Source: Bradyrhizobium sp. DOA9 (GTDB lineage Bacteria > Pseudomonadota > Alphaproteobacteria > Rhizobiales > Xanthobacteraceae). From it: DNA of 64,000 nt. Below are positions 41,870 to 50,046 of this stretch, piece after piece. The number at the start of each line of letters is the position of its first letter. The stretch's first letter is position 1. The stretch spans positions 1,123,690-1,187,689 of the forward strand of contig NZ_DF820425.1 in the NCBI RefSeq assembly GCF_000617845.2. The letters run 5' to 3'. Position numbers and translations under genes: made by a program. Under the pieces are notes generated by a model that was given only the letters and a program-made list of their open reading frames with translations, was not told the origin of the DNA and ran no database searches.

Positions 41870-43228
41870 ATGAGATCGATGCTTGCGGCAACCTTGATGT
41901 TGGCGGCGGCCACGGGCGCGAACGCCCAGATGACGACATCGCAAGTCGCCGGTACCAAGCCGAAAACGGTCCAGACCGTCCCGGTGCAGCCGCCGGCGAT
42001 GCAGACGCCGTCCGCGACGGCCGATGCCATGGCAAAGGCGGAACGGCTGGCGCTGCAGTCCGACCTCGCCTGGGTCGGCCAGTATAACGGCGCCATCACC
42101 GGCGACGTCAGCGAGCGCATGGTCAACGCCATCAAGGAATACCAGAAGGCCAAGGGCGGCAAGCCGACCGGCGTGCTCAATCCGCAGGAGCGCGCCGCCC
42201 TCGCCGAGACGGCGCGCAAGAAGCAGGAGAGCGTCGGCTGGAAGATCGTGACGGAGCCGACCAGCGGCGCCCGCCTCGGCATTCCCAGCAAGCTGGTGCC
42301 GCAGCAGGCAAGCGATGGCAACGGCTCGAAATGGACTTCGCCGACCGGGACGGTGCAGGTGATCCTCAGCCGCCGCAAGGAGACGAACCCGACCTCGGCG
42401 AAGCTCGCCGATCTCGAGAAGGAGCCGTCCGGGCGCAAGGTCGATTACACCGTGGTGAAGCCCGACTTCTTCGTGCTGTCCGGCTTGCAGGGCCTGAAGA
42501 AATTCTACGTCCGCGGCACCTTCAGGGGCGACGAGGTCCGCACCATGACGATCCTCTACGACCAGGCGACCGAGAACACAGTCGAGCCGGTCGTGATCGC
42601 GATGTCGAGCGCGTTCAACGCGTTTCCATCGGGACCGCTGGCCGGGCCGCCGCCACGCAAGACCGTCGAATACGGCACCGGCATCGTCGTCAGCGAGGAC
42701 GGCACGATCGTCACGGACCGCCTCGTCACCGATGGCTGCCTTGCGGTCACGATCGCCGGCCATGGCAACGCCGACCGTCTCGCCGAGGACAAGGAGCACG
42801 ATCTCGCGCTGCTGCGCATCTACGGTGCGCGCGGGCTGAAGCCACTCAGCCTCGCCGGCGGGGCTGCGAAGACCAATGTCGATGTCGTCGGCATCGCCGA
42901 TCCGCAAAGCCAGGGCGGCGCGGCCGCCGTATCGAGCCTCAAGGCTGCGCTGGCGCCCGCGACGAACGGCAATTCCGCGCTCGCGCCGCCGCCGGCGGTC
43001 GGCTTCTCCGGCAGCCCGGCCATCGACGCCGACGGCAAGTTCGCCGGCATCGCGCTGCTGAAGCCGGCCATGGTCGCGGGTCCCGCGACATCGGTACCGG
43101 CGTCACAGGCTTTGATGGTCTCCGCGGAGACGGTGCGCGGATTCCTGAAGGCGAACGGGGTCGCGGCGAATGGCACGTCGACGGACGTAATGGCCTCCGT
43201 CGTACGTGTGATCTGCGTGCGCAAATAA
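41870..43228 (+). CDS. Secreted peptidoglycan-binding / degenerate trypsin-like protein
   Basis: 452 aa from ATG 41870. The signal peptide MRSMLAATLMLAAATGANAQ targets the periplasm. Residues about 50-115 form a PG_binding_1-like domain (LQSDLAWVGQYNGAITGDVS, MVNAIKEYQKAKGGKPTGVL). Residues about 265-440 have a trypsin-like fold: YGTGIVVSEDGTIVTDRLVT, EHDLALLRI and GFSGSPAIDADGKFAG. The Asp and Ser380 are present, but the catalytic His is Leu285, so it is probably not an active protease. It lies upstream of an orphan parA. Its role may be cell-wall sensing or binding. Confidence 0.8.
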   Translation: MRSMLAATLMLAAATGANAQMTTSQVAGTKPKTVQTVPVQPPAMQTPSATADAMAKAERLALQSDLAWVGQYNGAITGDVSERMVNAIKEYQKAKGGKPTGVLNPQERAALAETARKKQESVGWKIVTEPTSGARLGIPSKLVPQQASDGNGSKWTSPTGTVQVILSRRKETNPTSAKLADLEKEPSGRKVDYTVVKPDFFVLSGLQGLKKFYVRGTFRGDEVRTMTILYDQATENTVEPVVIAMSSAFNAFPSGPLAGPPPRKTVEYGTGIVVSEDGTIVTDRLVTDGCLAVTIAGHGNADRLAEDKEHDLALLRIYGARGLKPLSLAGGAAKTNVDVVGIADPQSQGGAAAVSSLKAALAPATNGNSALAPPPAVGFSGSPAIDADGKFAGIALLKPAMVAGPATSVPASQALMVSAETVRGFLKANGVAANGTSTDVMASVVRVICVRK

Positions 43229-43232
43229 GTCT

Positions 43233-43368
43233 CGTGTCCCGGACGCGGTGCGGCATGAAATGCCGCTCCGCTGAGCCGGGACCCAGCTCGCCAACAGGTG
43301 CGCTTGTGGCTCTCTGAGCCCCGGCTCTGCAGCGCATCGCGTTGCGATGCGCTTTGTCCGGGGCACGG
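43233..43368. repeat. Repeat CGTGTCCCGGACGCG..., copy 1
   Basis: The left arm CGTGTCCCGGACGCGGTGCG faces the right arm GCATCGC..TTTGTCCGGGGCACG, with GAGCCGGG and CCCCGGCTCTG inside. Copy 2 is at 63719-63845. The rest of the 353 bp gap before parA, 43369-43581, has only the CTGAGCG-N5-CGCTCAG hairpin at 43497-43515 in the parA leader. Confidence 0.65.
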
Positions 43369-43581
43369 GTGCATGTGCGGCATACGTACGACTACTGAGC
43401 CGGTAATGGTACGGATTCGCTGGCATTCGTGATTCCGCCATCATCCTTACCGTTGATTCGGACCTCCGCGATCCCTTTGGATCGGGCCGGCACGTCCTGA
43501 GCGAGAAGCGCTCAGCATCCAGAAGCGATGCACGTTCGCGTGGCGTATCCCTGACCCAGCACTCCAAAGGATTGATCTTCA

Positions 43582-44325
43582 ATGCACACGATCGTACTGG
43601 CCACCCAAAAGGGCGGCAGCGGCAAGAGCACGCTTGCCATCGGCCTTGCCCTCGCCGCCAAGCAGGCCGGCTTCACCGTCCGCCTGATCGAGACCGACCC
43701 GCAGGGCACCCTCTCCAACTGGCAGCGCCGCCGCTCGACCGACGATCTCGTCGTCGAGCCGATCTATCACGCCGCCGATATCGCGCCGCGTCTCAAGATG
43801 CTGGCCGATAGCGGCCTCCAGCTCGCGATCGTCGACACCGCGGCCGGCCTGTCCGCCGCCACCACCGCCGCGATCCGCCATTCCGACCTCTGCCTGATCC
43901 CGGCCCGTCCCAGCGTCGCCGACATCGAGGCGACCGTCTCGACGCTCAGCGTGGCGCGCGCCTGGAAGCGGCCCTACAGCTTCGTGCTGAACCAGACGCC
44001 GATCCGCGGCCAGCGCATCGACAACGCCGCGACCGCGCTCGCCGAGGAAGCCGCGCTCGATCTTGCCGAGGTGCTCGCGCGGCCGCTGATCGTGATGCGC
44101 AACGATCATCAGGACGCACTCGCCAGCGGCCTTGCCGTGGGTGAATTCGCGCCGAACGGCAAATCGGCGGACGAGATCCGCGGCCTCTGGCGCTGGATCG
44201 AGACCCGGCTCGAGCTCGAAGCCACCACCGATGTCCTGATCGACCAGGTCATCTCGGCTGCCCACGGCATGCTGCACGTTGCGAGCGAGCTTGCCTCGGA
44301 CGAGACCACGACACTGGCGTCCTGA
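43582..44325 (+). CDS. Orphan ParA-family ATPase
   Basis: 247 aa. The deviant Walker A KGGSGKST is at residues 10-17, and ETDPQGTLSNW and VDTAAGLSAAT are the Walker A' and B regions, so ATP-dependent dimerisation should work. There is no DNA-binding N-terminus and no parB beside it, which points away from chromosome partitioning and towards positioning of another cargo. VLNQTPIRGQRIDNA is typical of the orphan ParA class of Alphaproteobacteria. A leader hairpin at 43497-43515 precedes it. The partner is unknown. Confidence 0.87.
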   Translation: MHTIVLATQKGGSGKSTLAIGLALAAKQAGFTVRLIETDPQGTLSNWQRRRSTDDLVVEPIYHAADIAPRLKMLADSGLQLAIVDTAAGLSAATTAAIRHSDLCLIPARPSVADIEATVSTLSVARAWKRPYSFVLNQTPIRGQRIDNAATALAEEAALDLAEVLARPLIVMRNDHQDALASGLAVGEFAPNGKSADEIRGLWRWIETRLELEATTDVLIDQVISAAHGMLHVASELASDETTTLAS

Positions 44326-44435
44326 GCGGGGCAATCGCCCGGACGACAGTCGGGCTCGGCGCCATCCGGTGAAAGAGCCCAAGCGACGAAGCGATCCGGC
44401 CCCCAGCCCGGCCGGATTGCTTCGCCTCTATCCTC

Positions 44436-44524
44436 CCGTCATTGCGAGGAGCGCTTGCGACGAAGCAATCCAGACTGCCGCCGCGGTGGGATTCTGGATT
44501 GCTTCGCTGCGCTCGCAATGACGG
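44436..44524. repeat. GTCATTGCGAGGAGCG palindromic repeat, copy 2
   Basis: The outer arms CCGTCATTGCGAGGAGCG and CGCTCGCAATGACGG and the inner GAAGCAATCCAGA/TCTGGATTGCTTC match the copy at 16397-16484, while the loop centre differs. It lies between the convergent parA and mutM genes. A shorter GGATTGCTTCG piece lies just before it near 44413, suggesting a partial second unit. Confidence 0.75.
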
Positions 44525-44581
44525 CGTGGTGGGTCGTCGCCTTCGCCGAGACTTAGGCCCTCTCGGCGGCAAGCCTGATGG

Positions 44582-45463
44582 TCACTTCTGACATTTCGGA
44601 CACCAGAAAGTCGAGCGGCCGTTCTGCACGAACCGCTTGATCGTGCCGCCGCAGCGCGGCGTCGTGCATTTCTCGCCTTCGCGGTCGTAGACCCTAAACG
44701 AATGCTGGAAATAGCCGAGCTCGCCTGACGTCTGGCGGTGATCGCGCAGGCTGGAGCCGCCGGCCTTGATCGCATCGTTGAGCACGGTGTGGATCGCACC
44801 GACCAGCCTCTTGCCATGATCGGTCGGCTCGCCCTTCTTGGTTGATAATGTCGCAGCAATGCGCCGCGGCGACAGATGCGAGCGGTGCAGCGCCTCGCAG
44901 ACATAGATGTTGCCGAGCCCGGCCACCACGCGCTGGTCGAGCAGCGCGGCCTTCAGGCTGGTGGTCTTGCCCTGGCAGGAGCGCGCCAGCATCGCCGCAT
45001 CGAATTCGTTGCCGAGCGGCTCGGGACCGAGTCCGCGCAGCAGCGGCTCGTCTTCGAGCGCGCCACGCGCGATCACTTTCATGTAGCCGAAACGGCGCGG
45101 ATCGTTGAAGACGATGTCGGCGCCCGAGGACATCCGAAACAGCACGTGGTCGTGCGCGGAGTCCTTGGCCTTCGGATAGTGAAACTCGCCGGGCTGAGCC
45201 TCGTTGTCCGGCTTGATGACACGAAACGAGCCCGACATGCCCAGATGCATCAAGAGCACGTCGCCGGAGGCGAGATCGGCCATGAGATATTTTGCACGGC
45301 GGCCGAGCCCGGTGACGACCTGCCCCTCGAGCCGGGCCACGAAGTCGGGCTGGAACGGAAAGCGCAAATCCGGCCGGCGGGCCTCCGCATTGAGGATTTT
45401 CGCACCCTCCATCACGGGCTGAAGGCCGCGGCGGACGGTCTCGACTTCGGGCAATTCAGGCAT
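44582..45463 (-). CDS. mutM: Formamidopyrimidine-DNA glycosylase MutM
   Basis: 293 aa. This base-excision enzyme removes 8-oxoguanine and FaPy. The mature N-terminus [13 protein letters not shown] has catalytic Pro2 and Glu3. The H2TH region is [19 protein letters not shown], and the C-terminal zinc finger has four cysteines (KCTTPRCGG and FWCPKCQK). All key residues are present. Length is slightly above the 270 aa norm. It is divergent from ubiE across 81 bp, a pairing conserved in Alphaproteobacteria. Confidence 0.95.
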   Translation of the reverse strand: MPELPEVETVRRGLQPVMEGAKILNAEARRPDLRFPFQPDFVARLEGQVVTGLGRRAKYLMADLASGDVLLMHLGMSGSFRVIKPDNEAQPGEFHYPKAKDSAHDHVLFRMSSGADIVFNDPRRFGYMKVIARGALEDEPLLRGLGPEPLGNEFDAAMLARSCQGKTTSLKAALLDQRVVAGLGNIYVCEALHRSHLSPRRIAATLSTKKGEPTDHGKRLVGAIHTVLNDAIKAGGSSLRDHRQTSGELGYFQHSFRVYDREGEKCTTPRCGGTIKRFVQNGRSTFWCPKCQK

Positions 45464-45544
45464 GGTCAGGCATTCACCTTATGAGGGCGGTGTGATAGCG
45501 CCATTGCGGCGGGCAGGCTATGGTCCGCCGAGTGGAGTAGAGTA

Positions 45545-46306
45545 ATGGATCGGCCGGGCGAAACCACGCATTTTGGCTTCAGGGACGTTCCCCTCGGGGA
45601 CAAGCAGACGCTGGTGAACGATGTGTTTCACAGCGTGGCGTCGCGCTATGATCTGATGAACGATTTGATGTCCGGCGGCCTGCACCGGGTCTGGAAGGAC
45701 ATCATGATCACCGCGCTGGATCCGCCGAGGAGCGACCGGCCGTTCGCGCTGCTCGACGTCGCCGGCGGCACCGGTGACATCTCGTTCCGTGCCGCCAAGG
45801 CGGCCGGCCCAGGCTTCCATGCCACGGTGTGCGACATCAATTCCGACATGCTCGCGGTCGGCCGGGAGCGCGCCGCCAAGCGCCATCTCGACACCCAGGT
45901 CGATTTCGTCGAGGGCAATGCCGAAGCGCTTGGCTTTGCCGATCGCAGCTTCGACGCCTATACGATCGCTTTCGGCATCCGCAACGTGCCGCGGATCGAC
46001 CTTGCGCTGCGCGAGGCCTATCGCGTGCTGAGGCCCGGCAGCCGCTTCCTGTGCCTGGAATTCTCCACAGTCGAAATGCCCGGCCTCGACAGGCTCTATG
46101 ATCTGTTCTCGTTCAAGGTGATCCCGCCGCTCGGGCGCATGGTCACGGGCGACGCCGAATCCTATCAATATCTCGTCGAGTCCATCCGCAAGTTTCCAAA
46201 GCCCGCGGCCTTCGCCGACATAATCCGCGAGGCCGGTTTTGCCCGCGTCAGCTGGCAGACACTCTCCGGCGGCATCGTCGCACTGCATTCGGGCTGGCGT
46301 TTGTGA
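45545..46306 (+). CDS. ubiE: Ubiquinone/menaquinone C-methyltransferase UbiE
   Basis: 253 aa. UbiE methylates the C2 position of the benzoquinol ring in ubiquinone synthesis. The SAM-binding motif is [14 protein letters not shown], and [18 protein letters not shown] and [20 protein letters not shown] are the two family signatures. The C-terminus [13 protein letters not shown] is complete. The stop overlaps the ubiB start as GTGA, so both products for quinone synthesis are coupled. Confidence 0.95.
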   Translation: MDRPGETTHFGFRDVPLGDKQTLVNDVFHSVASRYDLMNDLMSGGLHRVWKDIMITALDPPRSDRPFALLDVAGGTGDISFRAAKAAGPGFHATVCDINSDMLAVGRERAAKRHLDTQVDFVEGNAEALGFADRSFDAYTIAFGIRNVPRIDLALREAYRVLRPGSRFLCLEFSTVEMPGLDRLYDLFSFKVIPPLGRMVTGDAESYQYLVESIRKFPKPAAFADIIREAGFARVSWQTLSGGIVALHSGWRL

Positions 46307-47877
46307 TCTCTGCCGTCACCCACATTGCGCGCCTGATCCGCGCCGCGTTCGTGTTTGCGCGCGAAGGCGTGTTCGGCGCGGTCGATCCGAGCCTGGTGCC
46401 GCCGCCGGGACAGCTCGCGCTGAAGCTGGCGCGCATCATCGAGCGCCGCGGCGCCAAGCACGGTCCGCGGATCTCGCGCGCGCTGACGCGGATGGGCCCG
46501 GCCTATCTCAAGCTCGGCCAGTTCCTGGCAACGCGCCCCGACGTGGTCGGCGTCATCATGGCGCGCGATCTGGAGAGCCTGCAGGACCGCCTGCCGCCGT
46601 TTCCGCAAGGCGAAGCCGAGGCCACCATCGCGACCTCGCTGGAACGGCCGCTGACGGACGTCTTCGTGAGCTTCGGCCCGCCGGTCGCCGCGGCCTCGAT
46701 CGCGCAGGTGCATCGCGGCGAGGTGTTGCGCGACGGCATCCGCAAGTCCGTCGCGATCAAGGTGCTGAGGCCCAACGTCGCGGCACGCTTCCGCCGCGAC
46801 CTCTCCGATTTCTTCTTCGTCGCGCACAAGGCCGAGGCCTATTCGGCCGAGGCACGGCGCCTGCGCCTGATCGAGGTCATCAACACCATGTCGCGCTCGG
46901 TCGCGATGGAGATGGACCTGCGACTCGAAGCGGCTGCGCTGTCGGAGATGGCGGAGAACACGCGCGACGATCCGGATTTCCGCGTGCCCGCCGTCGACTG
47001 GGACCGCACCACGCACAACGTGCTGACGATGGAATGGATCGACGGCATCGCGCTGAACGACCACAAGCGCCTCGCAGAGGCGCAGGTCGACCTGCCCGAT
47101 CTCGGCCGCAAGGTGATCCAGAGCTTCCTGCGCCATGCGCTGCGCGACGGCTTCTTCCACGCCGACATGCATCCGGGCAATCTGTTCCTGGATGACGCCG
47201 GCCGCCTCGTCGCGGTCGATTTCGGCATCATGGGCCGGCTCGGCATGAAGGAGCGCCGCTTCCTCGCCGAGATCCTGCTCGGCTTCATTACCCGCGACTA
47301 TCGCCGCGTCGCCGAGGTGCATTTCGAGGCCGGCTATGTGCCCGCGCATCATTCGGTCGAGAATTTCGCGCAAGCCATCCGCGCCATCGGCGAGCCGATC
47401 CACAACCGCACGGCGGAAGAGATCTCGATGGCGCGGCTGCTGACGCTGCTGCTCGAGGTCACCGGCCTGTTCGACATGACGACGCGGCCCGAGCTGATCC
47501 TGCTGCAGAAGACCATGGTGGTGGTCGAGGGCGTGGCGCGCGGCTTCGACCCCAAGCTCGACATCTGGAGGATCGCCGACCCCGTGGTGCGCGAATGGAT
47601 CGAGCGCAATCTTGGACCCATCGGCCGGGTACAGGGCGCGCTCGCCGGAACCGGGGACCTCGCGCGGGTGTTGATGCGCCTGCCGGAGATCGCCGAGCGG
47701 TCGGTGAAGGTGCTCGAGCAGCTCGAGACCATGACCCGCGAGGGCATCAAGCTGTCGCCGGAGAGCATCGCGGCCATGGGCCGCAGCGAGGGCCGCAAGA
47801 CCCGCTGGCGCACCGTGGCGCTCTGGATCATCGCCGCGACCTTCATCGGCATCCTGATCGCCGTCCGGAATCTGTGA
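46303..47877 (+). CDS. ubiB: Ubiquinone biosynthesis kinase-like protein UbiB
   Basis: 524 aa from a GTG in the ubiE stop overlap. This ADCK/ABC1 atypical kinase-like protein supports ubiquinone biosynthesis. Family motifs: [16 protein letters not shown] (KxGQ), [14 protein letters not shown] (Ala-rich loop), [12 protein letters not shown] and [10 protein letters not shown]. The C-terminal hydrophobic helix [16 protein letters not shown] anchors it in the inner membrane. Seventy-one bases separate it from the coaBC ATG, and they contain two palindromes. Confidence 0.94.
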   Translation: MISAVTHIARLIRAAFVFAREGVFGAVDPSLVPPPGQLALKLARIIERRGAKHGPRISRALTRMGPAYLKLGQFLATRPDVVGVIMARDLESLQDRLPPFPQGEAEATIATSLERPLTDVFVSFGPPVAAASIAQVHRGEVLRDGIRKSVAIKVLRPNVAARFRRDLSDFFFVAHKAEAYSAEARRLRLIEVINTMSRSVAMEMDLRLEAAALSEMAENTRDDPDFRVPAVDWDRTTHNVLTMEWIDGIALNDHKRLAEAQVDLPDLGRKVIQSFLRHALRDGFFHADMHPGNLFLDDAGRLVAVDFGIMGRLGMKERRFLAEILLGFITRDYRRVAEVHFEAGYVPAHHSVENFAQAIRAIGEPIHNRTAEEISMARLLTLLLEVTGLFDMTTRPELILLQKTMVVVEGVARGFDPKLDIWRIADPVVREWIERNLGPIGRVQGALAGTGDLARVLMRLPEIAERSVKVLEQLETMTREGIKLSPESIAAMGRSEGRKTRWRTVALWIIAATFIGILIAVRNL

Positions 47878-47889
47878 TTGCCTAAACTT

Positions 47890-47929
47890 TGATTGCATTG
47901 CAATCACACGAGTGATAGCATCGCTATCA
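47890..47929. promoter_or_regulatory. Two FitA-like palindromic operators before coaBC
   Basis: TGATTGCA-T-TGCAATCA (47890-47906) and TGATAGC-ATC-GCTATCA (47913-47929) are both perfect palindromes with centres 23 bp apart. They end 19 bp before the coaBC ATG, with GGAGGG between. Read together they also give TGCAATCA-N6-TGATAGCA. The gonococcal FitA antitoxin binds TGCTATCA/TGATAGCA half-sites, and the gene that follows encodes a FitA-like DNA-binding domain, so autoregulation is likely. Confidence 0.65.
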
Positions 47930-47948
47930 TTTCCTGCCGGAGGGCGTC

Positions 47949-49400
47949 ATGGCAAGCCTGACCATCCGCAAGCTCGACGACGCCGTCAAAACCTATTTGC
48001 GGCTGCGTTCGGCCAAGAACCACAGGTCGGTCGAGGAGGAGGTCCGGGTCATCCTGCGGGAGCTGATCGAGGGCCGCGAGGAGCCGCTGACGCCGTTTGC
48101 GGTGCCGCCGGCTGTGTCCGCTTCCCCGACGCCTCAGCGCACCGGCGCCGTCCCTGAGGCCAGTGTCACCCTGATCATCGGCGGCGGGATCGCGGCCTAC
48201 AAATCGCTCGACCTGATCCGCAGGCTGAAGGAGCGCCGCATCGAGGTCCGCTGCGTGCTGACCAAGGCGGCCCAGCAATTCGTGACGCCGCTGGCGGCGA
48301 GCGCGCTCTCGCATGAGCGCGTCTATACCGATTTGTTCGACCCGCAGAGCGAGTTCGACGCCGGCCATATCCGCCTCGCGCGCGACTGCGACCTGATCGT
48401 GGTGGCGCCCGCGACGGCCGACCTGATGGCGAAGATGGCGAACGGTCACGCCGACGATCTCGCCAGCGCCATCCTGCTTGCGACCAACCGCAAGGTGCTG
48501 CTGGCGCCGGCGATGAATCCGCTGATGTGGAGCAACGCGGCGACGCGGCGCAACATCGCCCAGCTCCAGCGCGACGGCGTCGTGCTGATCGGCCCGAACG
48601 CGGGCGAGATGGCCGAAGCCGGCGAAGCCGGAACAGGCCGCATGTCGGAAGCCGTCGAGATCGCCAATGCCGCCGAGCGGCTGCTGCGGGCGCCGGTGCC
48701 GAAGCCGCTCGCCGGCAAGCGCGTGCTGATCACCGCCGGCCCCACCCACGAGCCGATCGATCCGGTGCGCTATATCGCCAACCGCTCTTCCGGCAAGCAG
48801 GGTTTTGCCATTGCCGCCGCCGCGCAGGCCGCCGGCGCCGAGGTCATTCTGGTGAGCGGGCCGGTCGACCTCGACGATCCCCCGGGCGTGACGGTGAAAC
48901 ATGTGGAATCGGCGCGGCAGATGCTGGAGCAGGTCGAGGCCGCGCTTCCCACCGACGTCGCGATCTTCGCCGCCGCGGTCGCCGACTGGCGCGTCGCGAA
49001 CGAGGGCGAGCAGAAGCTGAAAAAGACTTCTGCCGGCATGCCGCCGCTTCAGCTGGTCGAGAACCCCGACATCCTCGCCACGATCTCCAAGCTCACCGAC
49101 AAGCGCCCGCGGCTGGTGATCGGCTTTGCCGCCGAGACCGAGCACCTCATCGACAACGCCAAAGCGAAATTTGCGCGCAAGGGCTGCGACTGGATCGTCG
49201 CCAACGACGTCTCGCCCGCGACCGGCGTGATGGGTGGCGACCGCAACACGGTCCACCTGCTCAGCCGCAAGAGCGGTGCGCGGGACGGCGAGATTGCAGT
49301 TGATTCCTGGCCGGCGATGACCAAGGAACAGGTCGCCACCGAGCTGGTCGCGCATATCGCGAAAAACGTGACCGGCAAATCCCTGGAGTCCGCATCTTGA
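47949..49400 (+). CDS. coaBC: CoaBC with N-terminal FitA-type ribbon-helix-helix domain
   Basis: 483 aa; makes 4'-phosphopantetheine from phosphopantothenate and cysteine (CoaB ligase, CoaC decarboxylase). Residues 1-42 ([20 protein letters not shown], then [14 protein letters not shown]) are a FitA-like ribbon-helix-helix, joined by a Pro/Ala linker (44-70). The flavoprotein CoaC part (72-240) has His140 in AGHIRLARD and PAMNPLMW; the Cys of the ACGxxGxGRM motif in Escherichia coli is Ala224 here ([11 protein letters not shown]). CoaB (about 250-475) has [27 protein letters not shown] and KLKK. ATG 47949 has GGAGGG upstream. The stop overlaps the dut start. Confidence 0.93.
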   Translation: MASLTIRKLDDAVKTYLRLRSAKNHRSVEEEVRVILRELIEGREEPLTPFAVPPAVSASPTPQRTGAVPEASVTLIIGGGIAAYKSLDLIRRLKERRIEVRCVLTKAAQQFVTPLAASALSHERVYTDLFDPQSEFDAGHIRLARDCDLIVVAPATADLMAKMANGHADDLASAILLATNRKVLLAPAMNPLMWSNAATRRNIAQLQRDGVVLIGPNAGEMAEAGEAGTGRMSEAVEIANAAERLLRAPVPKPLAGKRVLITAGPTHEPIDPVRYIANRSSGKQGFAIAAAAQAAGAEVILVSGPVDLDDPPGVTVKHVESARQMLEQVEAALPTDVAIFAAAVADWRVANEGEQKLKKTSAGMPPLQLVENPDILATISKLTDKRPRLVIGFAAETEHLIDNAKAKFARKGCDWIVANDVSPATGVMGGDRNTVHLLSRKSGARDGEIAVDSWPAMTKEQVATELVAHIAKNVTGKSLESAS

Positions 49401-49855
49401 GCACGAAGGTGACCGTCGAGCTGCAGCGCCTCGCCCACGCGGAGGGCCTGCCGCTGCCGGCCTATCAGACCAGCGAGGCCGCCGGCCTCGATCTAATGGC
49501 CGCGGTGCCGGACGAGGAGCCCATGACGCTCGCACCAGGCCAATACGCACTGGTGCCGACCGGCCTTGCCATCGCCTTGCCGCCCGGACACGAGGCACAA
49601 GTGCGGCCGCGTTCGGGGCTCGCGGCCAAGCACGGCGTCACCGTGCTGAATTCGCCGGGCACGATCGATGCGGATTACCGCGGCGAGATCAAGGTGATCC
49701 TGATCAATCACGGCACCGCGCCGTTCGTGATCACGCGCGGCGAGCGTATCGCCCAGATGGTGATCGCGCCGGTGCTGCAGGCCACGCTGGTTCCCGTCGC
49801 CACCTTGTCGGCGACCGATCGCGGCGCCGGCGGCTTCGGCTCGACCGGGCGCTAA
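49397..49855 (+). CDS. dut: Deoxyuridine 5'-triphosphate nucleotidohydrolase
   Basis: 152 aa from a TTG that overlaps the coaBC stop (TTGA). Trimeric dUTPase hydrolyses dUTP to dUMP, keeping uracil out of DNA. The five motifs are present: [50 protein letters not shown] and [11 protein letters not shown]. coaBC-dut linkage is common in bacteria. Confidence 0.95.
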   Translation: MSTKVTVELQRLAHAEGLPLPAYQTSEAAGLDLMAAVPDEEPMTLAPGQYALVPTGLAIALPPGHEAQVRPRSGLAAKHGVTVLNSPGTIDADYRGEIKVILINHGTAPFVITRGERIAQMVIAPVLQATLVPVATLSATDRGAGGFGSTGR

Positions 49856-50046
49856 CGCACGGCAATCCCTGCCGAATCATCCGCAGAATCACGTGAGCCG
49901 GAACCGCGCGCGGGGCATTTTTGTGGGGCCGCCTCTGCGTTCACGATCTGGACTCTTACCGGCGGAGTCGCGGTGAGGGTATTGTCGTTTGATTCGCGCG
50001 CGACGGGGGTCGCCGCGCGTCAATTCGTGCGGTCTTTGGGGCAACT

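Noticed and set aside
47949..48074. Separate FitA antitoxin gene overlapping coaBC
   Set aside because: The domain is in frame with CoaBC through a Pro/Ala linker with no stop, and no FitB PIN toxin follows, so it is a fusion.
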